Below, one piece after another: positions 51,849-59,130 of a DNA stretch of 64,000 nucleotides. Source of the DNA: Mesorhizobium neociceri (GTDB lineage Bacteria; Pseudomonadota; Alphaproteobacteria; Rhizobiales; Rhizobiaceae); contig NZ_JACDTY010000012.1 of assembly GCF_013520985.1 (NCBI RefSeq), positions 124,001 through 188,000 on the forward strand, in the 5' to 3' direction. The first letter of the stretch is position 1, and each line of letters starts with the position of its first letter. The translations under genes were made by a program, and so were the position numbers. A model generated the notes under the pieces. It saw nothing but the letters and a program-made list of their open reading frames with translations. It was not told the origin of the DNA and ran no database searches.

Positions 51849-52478
51849 TCAAAACGGCCTATGGCCGCGACATCCGGAGATCGATACGGATTTGCGAAAG
51901 CGAGTGAGCAGGCACTCTTCATTCACCGATTTGCCGCTACACCGTAACCGGTCGACCTCAGCCAGTTTTTCGCTGAAAATATCGATTGCCGTTTCGGCCC
52001 CAGCAACGTGGCCCCAACGCCGGCAGTTGGCATCGTGCGCCGATCCGAATACCAGGTGCCCACCCGCCGCAAGTAGTCCCACCAAGGAGCCGACAGCGGC
52101 ACGTATTTCCGGAATACCGCCTAGATAGTAGAGAACTTCGGCTACCACGATCAGATCGAATCTTTCCTTGGTCGAGAATTCGAGGACGTCGGAAACTATC
52201 CAAGTGATGTGCAAACGCTTTTTCAGCCGTTGGCGGGCTCGAGCAATTGCCCGCGGCAAGACATCGATGACGGTGAGCCGTTGACAGTGCGGGGCTAGTT
52301 TGGCTGTGAAAGCTCCCGCCGCGCATCCGACCTCGAGCGCATTGCTAATAGGTCCCTCCGAGAGCGACAGTCGAAGCATTTCGTCGTAGCGTCTTTGCTC
52401 GAAAGGATTGCCGTCCAGTCGCCAAGGATCCTCCGTGATCATCTCGCGGCTCAACAACTGATAAACTGCATCCTGCAT
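51849..52478 (-). CDS. nodS: NodS-like SAM-dependent N-methyltransferase
   Basis: 209 aa from ATG 52478 (AAGGGGA seven bases upstream; ATG 52517 would add 13 residues). NodS-type sequence throughout: REMITEDPWRLDGNPFEQRR, the SAM motif NALEVGCAAGAFTAKLAPHC, LTVIDVLPRAIARARQR, FDLIVVAEVLYYL and GGHLVFGSAHD followed by CRRWGHVAGAETAI. NodS methylates the terminal glucosamine of the lipo-chitooligosaccharide Nod factor. No other nod gene is adjacent and no clear nod box is seen, so the gene may be displaced from a nod cluster or be a related non-symbiotic methyltransferase. Confidence 0.75.
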   Translation of the reverse strand: MQDAVYQLLSREMITEDPWRLDGNPFEQRRYDEMLRLSLSEGPISNALEVGCAAGAFTAKLAPHCQRLTVIDVLPRAIARARQRLKKRLHITWIVSDVLEFSTKERFDLIVVAEVLYYLGGIPEIRAAVGSLVGLLAAGGHLVFGSAHDANCRRWGHVAGAETAIDIFSEKLAEVDRLRCSGKSVNEECLLTRFRKSVSISGCRGHRPF

Positions 52479-52517
52479 CAACTGGTCCCCTTGGAAATGA
52501 CTGAATTCATCCTGCAA

Positions 52518-52937
52518 GCTCAGAGAACAGCGGCAGCAGAATTGCGTGATGGCGGTTTGAAGTGAATCGATACGTTGTTCACCGCTTGGCGCAATTTGCT
52601 AAGCAATGCACGTGATCGATTCCATTCAGAGTTTCATAGTAGGTATCGAATATGTGGGTACTATCCACCAGGTCGATTGATCGCCGCCTAGGCTGTCCTT
52701 AACCTGACCGGCAGAGCACCCGGCCAATGTTCCGGGGACAAGAACGCCGAGGGACAGGTCAATCGCCGCAACGGCCATTCGCGTGGAACGGTGCTGACGC
52801 ACACATCAGACATGAAGATGACGCCGTCGATCCAACGCGGCCGGGTGGGGATCTTCGATCCAAAGATCGCCAAATACCTGCGCCGCTTCCCGATTTTACA
52901 GCATCAATATGTTTCGATGTCGGGCACGATCCGCACA
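52518..52937. other. intergenic stretch upstream of the nodS-like gene
   Basis: About 420 bases. A segment resembling half of a nod box (ATCGATCACGTGCATTGC on the minus strand, ending at 52620) is present but the rest of the box is not correctly spaced, so I do not call it. No gene is supported. Confidence 0.4.
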
Positions 52938-53219
52938 TCAACGGAACAGCTCGCTGACACACTCATCACGCAGCGTCGATATGGCCGACGCAGGTTCAAG
53001 AATTCCTGCTGGCAGGGAGAGCGATCTCGTGATGCGATCCCGATAGCCCTTGTTGTACCTCATACCGGACTCCATATTTTGAATTTCCTCAGCGGCTAGC
53101 CCAGACGTCACCGCCAGGTCCTCGATGGAATATCCAAGGTGCTCACGATAGGCGCGGATGATGTGGGTCCCCTCTGACACAGCCGTTAACACTGTCTCGG
53201 GAATGCGCAAGTCGTTCAT
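52938..53219 (-). CDS. XRE-like helix-turn-helix protein, 93 aa
   Basis: From ATG 53219 (GGAGGTGTCT upstream) the protein reads MNDLRIPETVLTAVSEGTHI, then IRAYREHLGYSIEDLAVTSG and LAAEEIQNMESG, an XRE HTH whose recognition helix is the AAEEIQNMESG segment. The C-terminal half is helical. It resembles antitoxin-type or prophage repressor proteins; no toxin gene is next to it. Monocistronic, unrelated in detail to the two XRE genes at 13.6 and 16.2 kb. Confidence 0.7.
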   Translation of the reverse strand: MNDLRIPETVLTAVSEGTHIIRAYREHLGYSIEDLAVTSGLAAEEIQNMESGMRYNKGYRDRITRSLSLPAGILEPASAISTLRDECVSELFR

Positions 53220-53325
53220 AGACACCTCCAACAACAGCAGGGACACCTGAATCGGAAGATGTCCTCCCGACCTGGCGCTCCCAGCAGATCAAATCAATGG
53301 ATGTCGACCGGATCGGCCTTTCCAT

Positions 53326-53363
53326 GGAATGGCCACCTGAAATTGGAATGGCCACCCGAAATT
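53326..53363. repeat. tandem 19-bp repeat, likely IS end remnant
   Basis: GGAATGGCCACCTGAAATT (53326-53344) is followed immediately by GGAATGGCCACCCGAAATT (53345-53363), one mismatch. Repeats of the form GGCCACC-GAAAT are reminiscent of the multiple terminal repeats of IS21-family elements, but no transposase is attached. This looks like a stranded IS end. Confidence 0.5.
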
Positions 53364-53464
53364 TCGCAGCCAAATCGGGATATGGCAGTTCACCTCGTCA
53401 CAAGTTCAAGAGCCTGCTGCCCGTACGATAGGCTGATCAGCTGTAGCGCAACCATTTGCCGCCA

Positions 53465-53527
53465 CCCGAGGGCGGCCTTGTACTTGATGCCTGGCGCCGC
53501 TTCAAGCAGCCGCGACGCTTCCTTCAC
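53465..53527 (-). pseudogene. scrap of an IS91-type tyrosine recombinase
   Basis: On the minus strand this reads VKEASRLLEAAPGIKYKAAL, which aligns with VEEIAELMAAVPG...KYRAAL in the recombinase at 18143. Homology does not extend convincingly beyond it: the next residues WRQMVALQ are not clearly recombinase. Too short to be functional. It lies within the same 500-base scar as the IS-like repeats. Confidence 0.4.
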
Positions 53528-53791
53528 GGCAAGCCCTCAAGCAGCTTGCGCGGATGCCAGCGCCTGGCGCGCGCCGGACCGCGCCGCTTCAATGTCAGCA
53601 TGAACGGGAATCACAGCGCCGAGACCGCGCCGTTGCTGGCGTCAGTGCTGATACGGATCTAGCGCCGGATTGCAAGAAACGGCGAAGCTGTCGGGGCCGG
53701 CGCAGACATAAGCCCTTCGTCCCAGAATAGGATGATCGCGTTGTTCGACAAGCAGTGAGAACGCGCAATTCCTAGGCCTACCAGTTTTGGT

Positions 53792-54063
53792 TCAACCTGA
53801 GCCCGACTCCGACTGGCGCCGGGACTTCTCCGACGCGCCAGGGCCTGGGAGGCCTTCCTTCCTGGCCTTAGCAAACGCTCGGTCGCCTTCGAGGAACCCG
53901 GCCAGCATAAATGGAATGAGCTCAGCTACCGTCTCAGACTCGCCGTACGTCTGACGGTAAAGCGCGGCATAGTCCTGGAGCTCTTGATATAAGTCGGCGC
54001 TAACAGTGATGGTGATTTGGAAGGCGTCCGGTTCGGAAGCTTTCCAAGCTTCAGATTGGCCAT
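53792..54063 (-). pseudogene. DUF2274 gene downstream of trbI, frameshifted
   Basis: ATG 54063 (AAAGGGG upstream) starts MANLKLGKLPNRTPSK, the N-terminus of DUF2274, but the homology then moves by one base to TITVSADLYQELQDYAALYR followed by QTYGESETVAELIPFMLAGF and DRAFAKARKEG. Loss of one A from an A run at about 54017 explains it. DUF2274 follows trbI in many rhizobial traG-trb operons and resembles a ribbon-helix-helix regulator. Its start lies 13 bases after the trbI stop. Confidence 0.75.
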
Positions 54064-54075
54064 AATTGCCCCTTT

Positions 54076-55284
54076 TCAAGGTCTGTAGGGTCGCAGCACA
54101 AGATCCTTGTGCACGATGACGCGCAGCGGCCAACCAGGGCGGACGGTGATGGTCGGTTGGACGTTGAGGTTCTTTTCGGCGACCCGTTGCCCGGCTCGGC
54201 TGACGTTCTGCTGGGCAGATTCGCGGATTGCCTTCACCAGATCGCTTTCGTCGTCTCCGAGGCTCAATTCGGTGCCCACGCCAAGCAAGGTCGCAAGCGC
54301 AACACCCTTGATCAGCTGCCAGGTGTGGAAATCCACCTTGTCCTCAAGCCCAGCATAGCCCGCAGTGTCGGTGGCGGGCAGATTGTCAATTTCGATGGAG
54401 GAACCGTCGGGCATCATTATTCGCTGCCATAGCAGCAGGGCGCGTCTTTGCCCAAAGGCTACAACGCTGTCATAGGTGCCGATTAGTCGTGAGCCCTGCG
54501 GAATGAGCAGAGTGTGGCCTGTGACGGTGTCGTGCACGTTCTCGGTGACCTGTGCGACGACAAGGCCGGGCAAATCGGAATTGATCCCGGTGACGAGACT
54601 TGCCGCGATCACGCTGCCGGCCATCAGCTGATATGGAGAGGCAGGCGTCTGCAGGGCATGCGGATTGTAAATGCCGCCGGTGTTCCGCTGGCTAAGAAAG
54701 TCGAGCTTGCGCTGCTGGTTGTTCTGGTCGCCCTCGGCCGGCGCAACGGACGCGCGTGCCGTATCGGCTTGCGGGAGCGCCTCAAACGGCTGCTGCGCAC
54801 CCTGCCCGCCGCCGGTGATATCTATCTGTCTGGGTCGACTGTCAATCCGGAACAAGATTTGCGACTCGCGCGCCGCGATCGCCTGCTGGGCAAGCCGCTG
54901 CTCCTCGGCGGAAGCCTCCTGCCCCGGCGCGATACCGAGCTGTCGCTGACGTTCAAGGATCGGGCGGCCGAGATCACCAGGCAGCGGGGGTCCAAGCACG
55001 GGAGGTTTCGGCTTGATCTCGGAATAGTCCATGGGCAGGTTATCAAGCGCCTCAGCGGTTGGCTTGCGCTCGGTATTGTACCGGTCTTCCGCCAGATCCT
55101 TGATGTGCAGGGCGGATCCTTTAAGCGCGATCATAGTGACACCAAACACGGCACCAGATCCGAGTGCAGCGATAGCGATGATCACGCTACGTCTGAAGCG
55201 CACAGCACGGCGGGGCGAGGCTCGCAACTGCAGCTGCTCGGGATCGAGTTTTGGAAAGGTACTGGGGCGGGACGTATCGGCCAT
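54076..55284 (-). CDS. trbI: conjugal transfer protein TrbI (VirB10-like)
   Basis: 402 aa from ATG 55284 (GAGGGGGAGCTC upstream). N-terminal cytoplasmic segment, one membrane helix (SVIIAIAALGSGAVFGVTMI), a Pro-rich linker (PKPPVLGPPLPGDLGRPI) and a periplasmic VirB10 domain with LLIPQGSRLIGTYDS and WPLRVIVHKDLVL. It spans inner and outer membrane in the mating channel core. It starts 11 bases after the trbG stop. Confidence 0.95.
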   Translation of the reverse strand: MADTSRPSTFPKLDPEQLQLRASPRRAVRFRRSVIIAIAALGSGAVFGVTMIALKGSALHIKDLAEDRYNTERKPTAEALDNLPMDYSEIKPKPPVLGPPLPGDLGRPILERQRQLGIAPGQEASAEEQRLAQQAIAARESQILFRIDSRPRQIDITGGGQGAQQPFEALPQADTARASVAPAEGDQNNQQRKLDFLSQRNTGGIYNPHALQTPASPYQLMAGSVIAASLVTGINSDLPGLVVAQVTENVHDTVTGHTLLIPQGSRLIGTYDSVVAFGQRRALLLWQRIMMPDGSSIEIDNLPATDTAGYAGLEDKVDFHTWQLIKGVALATLLGVGTELSLGDDESDLVKAIRESAQQNVSRAGQRVAEKNLNVQPTITVRPGWPLRVIVHKDLVLRPYRP

Positions 55285-55294
55285 GAGCTCCCCC

Positions 55295-56326
55295 TCACCT
55301 GCCAACACGCGAAAAGAGTGCCATGTGCCGCGCCGGCTGCCGGCCGTCGGTCCTTGTTATGCGCACCACCTGCTGTTGCTTGGTCCCCAGACGCAGTTCG
55401 GCGGCGGCAAACAGACGATCGACGATGAAATAGTTGCCCCGCATTCGGTAGTTGACGAGCTGGTTGTTGCCGTCAGCACCAACGATGAAGAGAGGTGGCG
55501 CCTCGCCCTGATCGATGCGGCGCGGGAACTCGATATAGACCTTGGTGCCGTCGTCGAAAACGCGCGTCGGCCTCCAGGGCGGTGTGTCGCCGCTAATAGA
55601 GTAGCGGAAGCGAAGGTTCTCGAGCGCCACATTCGACGCGGCAGGCATAGCCGCATCGGCGCGAGCGTTGCGCTGACGGAGCGCAATGATCTGGTCTTCA
55701 CTGTATGTCCAAGAGATCGCGGCCATTGAGGTCTTCTCGGTGCTTTGAAGTTGCAGGTGGTAGGCGCGCCGGTCCGTCGTGATGACGAGATTGGTGGCAA
55801 TCCCCGGCGCGAAGGGTTTTACCAGCACATGGGTGCGCTGGTTGTCAGCGGCGCCGCTGACGGTGTCGCCGATGACCCAGCGCACCGTGTCACCAGCCGA
55901 CACGGCTGTCAGTTTCTCGCCCGGTTGCAGAGCGATATCGCTGACGCGCTCCGGCGCGGCATAGAGCTGGTAAAGCGCGCCATCGGTGAAGGGATAGACC
56001 TGGACCGCATTAACATACCCGTACTTGGTGGGTTGCTGGGTGGCCGCCCTGTTGGCATCGGCGACGCGTTCTTCAGGAGAGAGCTTGTCGTCGGCTGTGA
56101 CCTTAGCCGGATCGGACTGTAACTGGCCGGGAAGCGGCAACGGCTTTGGCACCTCGACGATCTTGACCGGCTTCTCCGGCGGCTTCTCGATCGCAGCCGG
56201 TTTGAAGTCGGCTGCGTCGTAGGAAATCTCAGGCGGCGGCACCGGCTTCGATGCGCAGGCGGAAAGAACTGCTGCAGACGCCGACAGGATCAGCACCGCA
56301 CGGAGCGATGGCTTTCTACTTTTCAT
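55295..56326 (-). CDS. trbG: conjugal transfer protein TrbG (VirB9-like)
   Basis: 343 aa from ATG 56326. Signal peptide with lipobox (LSACAS near residue 22), so probably an outer-membrane-associated lipoprotein. VirB9/CagX features: PTKYGYVNAVQVYPFTDGAL, LQPGEKLTAVSAGDTVRWVI, ISWTYSEDQIIALR and NYFIVDRLFAAAELRLGTKQ. It forms the outer core with TrbI. The start overlaps the trbF end by 11 bases; a longer upstream frame is only the trbF complement. Confidence 0.94.
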   Translation of the reverse strand: MKSRKPSLRAVLILSASAAVLSACASKPVPPPEISYDAADFKPAAIEKPPEKPVKIVEVPKPLPLPGQLQSDPAKVTADDKLSPEERVADANRAATQQPTKYGYVNAVQVYPFTDGALYQLYAAPERVSDIALQPGEKLTAVSAGDTVRWVIGDTVSGAADNQRTHVLVKPFAPGIATNLVITTDRRAYHLQLQSTEKTSMAAISWTYSEDQIIALRQRNARADAAMPAASNVALENLRFRYSISGDTPPWRPTRVFDDGTKVYIEFPRRIDQGEAPPLFIVGADGNNQLVNYRMRGNYFIVDRLFAAAELRLGTKQQQVVRITRTDGRQPARHMALFSRVGR

Positions 56327-57047
56327 TGGCAGGCTCCTTGGGGGAAACGGACGGCGGCGCGACGCTGTCGAGCTCGCGCGACCAGTCGATGGCGTTGATG
56401 AAGACGCCGAGCGGATTCTTGCGTAGCTGATCAGTATTGCTCGGCGGGCGAATCGCGATGGTGAGAATCGCTGTCCAGCGCGTCGTACTGACCAGGCTGC
56501 CGCGCTCAAAGACTTGCTCGGTCCACTTGACCTGGAATGAGCTTTCGGAGGCTCTAACCACGCTGGTCACCTGCACCGAGACGCTGCGCGTACCGATCTG
56601 ACCGAAGGGATCGTTCGCCTTGGCGTACTCGTTGAGGAAGAGCGCTGCGCGGTCGGTGGCAAAGTCGTAAGCTGCCAGCCAGTTCTGCCGCACCAGCACC
56701 GGATCGGTGGAGAGCGAACGGACATTCTGGATGAAACGGCCCAGATGCCAGGCGATCTGGGCATCGGATGGCTCGTAATCCCGGACTGCCGGCGCAACGG
56801 CGCGCGCCTCACCGAAGCGGTCGACCTCGACGACGTAAGGCACGACACGGCTTTGCATCGACTGCCATGCAAGTCCGCCGGAGAGTCCTGTTGCCAAAGC
56901 CAAGCAGCCAAGTGCCATCAGCCGCCAATTCCGAGCCTGCACCCGAGATGAGCCGATGCGCTCGTCCCAGAGCTGGCCGGCCTTCTGGTAAGGTGTTACG
57001 GGCTCGGGCGTCTTGCCGTAACGCTGAACGGGTCGCTTGAAGAGCAT
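56316..57047 (-). CDS. trbF: conjugal transfer protein TrbF (VirB8-like)
   Basis: 243 aa. Cytoplasmic N-terminus, membrane helix LMALGCLALATGLSGGLAW near residue 45, and a periplasmic NTF2-like VirB8 domain with YVVEVDRFGEARAVAPAV, AWHLGRFIQNVRSLSTDPV and VKWTEQVFERGSLVSTTRW. It nucleates assembly of the transfer channel. Its ATG directly follows the trbL stop (57048). Confidence 0.95.
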   Translation of the reverse strand: MLFKRPVQRYGKTPEPVTPYQKAGQLWDERIGSSRVQARNWRLMALGCLALATGLSGGLAWQSMQSRVVPYVVEVDRFGEARAVAPAVRDYEPSDAQIAWHLGRFIQNVRSLSTDPVLVRQNWLAAYDFATDRAALFLNEYAKANDPFGQIGTRSVSVQVTSVVRASESSFQVKWTEQVFERGSLVSTTRWTAILTIAIRPPSNTDQLRKNPLGVFINAIDWSRELDSVAPPSVSPKEPANEK

Positions 57048-58370
57048 CTAGTCGTCCTTGTCGTTGAGAGAGGGATTGGCGCTGCCGCCCGGCCTGTCGC
57101 CATCACGGACGGCCTGCATGGCGGTGTGGCGATGCGCACGGGCGGTCTGTTCGGAACGCAGGCGCCTGGCCCAGCCGGGCGCGGCATCGGCGGCCGTGCC
57201 AGCTGGGCTTCCGGTCATGGACGCGGTCGGCGCACCGCCAGTCGCGGTCCAAGCGGCTTCGCGCCCTGCATCGGCGTTGCGTCCGAACGTTTGCGCAGCC
57301 GATCGCGCTGCCCGCATCGCGGCGCCGCCGGCGGCACCCGCCACGCCGTGCATTCCGGAAGCTACGCCGGAGACGCCGGAGTGAGGTGAGGTTGCACGTC
57401 CCAACTGCCATGCCGAGGAAGCTGCCGAGCCCATGGTTGTGCCGGCTCGGACTGCGGCGAGACCTCCGTTGGCTGCCGTGCGCGTGCCAGCAAACGCAGC
57501 GCCTCCGGCAACGAACGATGCACCGGCGCCGGCCGCGGTGGTGCCCAGTGCGGCGCCAGCGCCAAGCTGCGGCGCGCCGGAAACAAGGCCCGAAGCGATC
57601 CCAGGTCCGAAGATGCCAAGACCAAGCAGCGCCAGCGCACCTAGCACCTGTGACATGGCCGCGGCCAAATCCGGCTCCTTGCCTTGCAGCGCGGAAGCGA
57701 ACTCACCGAAGAGCGTGGAGCCGATGCCGACAATGACGGCAAGCACCATCACCTTAATGCCCGACGAGATGACATTGCCGAGCACGCGCTCGGCCAAGAA
57801 CGCCGACCGGTTCCAGAGCGCAAAGGGGACCAGGGTAAAGCCTGCCAGCGTGGTGAGCTTGAACTCCAGAATTGTGATGAAGAGCTGGATGGAAAGAATG
57901 AAGAAGGCGATGATGACCAGGAACCAGGCCACGAGCAGCACGAAGATGGTGAGCGCGTTGCCGAAGATTTCGGGAAAACCAAGAAGCTGGCTCGCCTGAT
58001 CGAGAAGTGGCCAGGCGCCCTCGAAACCGGTCGCCGCAATACGGCCAGGATGCAGGAGATTGTCGGCGGACACATTGCCGGAGGAGGCGTTGATGCCGAG
58101 GCCGGCAAAGGAGCGATAGATGATATCCGCGAGGTTCTTGAAGTTGTTCAGGATGAAGGCGAAGACGCCGACATAGAGCACCTTGCGGATGAGCCGGCCG
58201 AAAATGTTGGGTTCGCCCCCGAGCGCCCAGGCCAGGCCGGCGAGCGCGATGTCAATGCTGATCAGGGTGGTGGTGAGGAAGGCGACGTCGCCAGAGAGCA
58301 GACCGAACCCGCTATCGATATAGCGGATAAAGGTCTCCATGAAGCGATCGATGACCCCAAGGTCGTTCAT
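57048..58370 (-). CDS. trbL: conjugal transfer protein TrbL (VirB6-like)
   Basis: 440 aa from ATG 58370 (MNDLGVIDRFMETFI). Polytopic membrane protein: five to seven helices in the first 300 residues (TLISIDIALAGLAWALGG, IFVLLVAWFLVIIAFFILSI), followed by a Gly/Ala-rich low-complexity tail of about 150 residues. TrbL is the inner-membrane platform of the secretion channel. The start is chosen at the TrbL family N-terminus; the open frame continues upstream into trbJ. The 34-base gap to trbJ leaves no room for trbK. Confidence 0.93.
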   Translation of the reverse strand: MNDLGVIDRFMETFIRYIDSGFGLLSGDVAFLTTTLISIDIALAGLAWALGGEPNIFGRLIRKVLYVGVFAFILNNFKNLADIIYRSFAGLGINASSGNVSADNLLHPGRIAATGFEGAWPLLDQASQLLGFPEIFGNALTIFVLLVAWFLVIIAFFILSIQLFITILEFKLTTLAGFTLVPFALWNRSAFLAERVLGNVISSGIKVMVLAVIVGIGSTLFGEFASALQGKEPDLAAAMSQVLGALALLGLGIFGPGIASGLVSGAPQLGAGAALGTTAAGAGASFVAGGAAFAGTRTAANGGLAAVRAGTTMGSAASSAWQLGRATSPHSGVSGVASGMHGVAGAAGGAAMRAARSAAQTFGRNADAGREAAWTATGGAPTASMTGSPAGTAADAAPGWARRLRSEQTARAHRHTAMQAVRDGDRPGGSANPSLNDKDD

Positions 58371-58404
58371 GCCGCCGCCGTCCTCGTGGTGATGAAAATG
58401 AAGA

Positions 58405-59130
58405 TCAGTTGCCGGGGTAGGCTGTGCCGGTGCCCAGGAAGCGCTTCGTCGTCTGGCGGGCTGTTTCCTCGGACTGCGCCTTGCGCGCCGCATCCTCGGC
58501 CTCAGCACGAAACTGCGTCGCGAGCAGCGTCTGGATCTGCATCTGCTGCTTGGTCGAAAGCGCGATCAGCTGATTGGTGGCTTGGCTCGCCTGAAGGGCA
58601 CCTGCCGCACCTTGGCTGCGGTTGACGAGGTCGGCGAGCAGGTCGCCATCGCCGCGGACATTCTCGACGATCTGCGACTGGACACGCATGGTCTGTCGGA
58701 ACGCCTGCATGGCGCTCTGCCAACGCTCGCGCGCGGCGCTAGCAACATCGTTGATCTTGATCGTGGCATCGTAGCTATCCGGATATTGCTGGCGCCACTG
58801 GTCCTGGAGCTTGTCGAGATCGAAGCTCAGGCCACTCGCCTGGTCCATCAAGCCATCGATACGATGGAGCGCACCGGTAAGCTGGCCTACCGAAGAGAAA
58901 TCCAGGCTCTGAAGGTTGCGCGCCATGTTCTGCAGCATGGTCGCCTGGTTCTGCAGCGACTGGATCTGGTTGTTGATCTGCTCCAATGCGCGCGCCGCCG
59001 AGAGCACGTTCTGCGTATAGTTTGATGGATCGAACACGATAAGCGCGTAGGCCGGCTGAACATAGTCGGCCAATGGTTTGGCGATTAGCGAAACGGTGAT
59101 CAGGCTGGAAAAAAAGCGGCGTCCCATCAT
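58405..59130 (-). CDS. trbJ: conjugal transfer protein TrbJ (VirB5-like)
   Basis: 241 aa from ATG 59130, overlapping the trbE stop (ATGA). Signal peptide, then a helical periplasmic protein with IVFDPSNYTQNVLSAARALE, a QINNQIQSLQNQATMLQNMA coiled coil and QATNQLIALSTKQQMQIQTL. It is a minor pilus/adhesion component of the P-type system. The usual trbK entry-exclusion gene that follows trbJ in Ti/RP4 systems is absent. Confidence 0.94.
   Translation of the reverse strand: MMGRRFFSSLITVSLIAKPLADYVQPAYALIVFDPSNYTQNVLSAARALEQINNQIQSLQNQATMLQNMARNLQSLDFSSVGQLTGALHRIDGLMDQASGLSFDLDKLQDQWRQQYPDSYDATIKINDVASAARERWQSAMQAFRQTMRVQSQIVENVRGDGDLLADLVNRSQGAAGALQASQATNQLIALSTKQQMQIQTLLATQFRAEAEDAARKAQSEETARQTTKRFLGTGTAYPGN

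Noticed and set aside
52540..52625. Possible nod box upstream of the nodS-like gene
   Set aside because: The minus strand has an ATC...GTG-like half and an ATCGATT downstream, but spacing is about 19 bases too long and the rest of the 47-bp consensus is absent.
53326..53363. Start of a CRISPR array
   Set aside because: Only two copies, directly adjacent with no spacer, and no cas genes.
54063..54133. DUF2274 start at 54133 giving an intact frame
   Set aside because: This start lies inside trbI and its codons do not encode the DUF2274 N-terminus, which is present in the neighbouring frame from ATG 54063.
54514..55428. A 304-codon plus-strand open frame opposite trbI/trbG
   Set aside because: Antisense of two well-conserved conjugation genes; composition is typical of a shadow frame.
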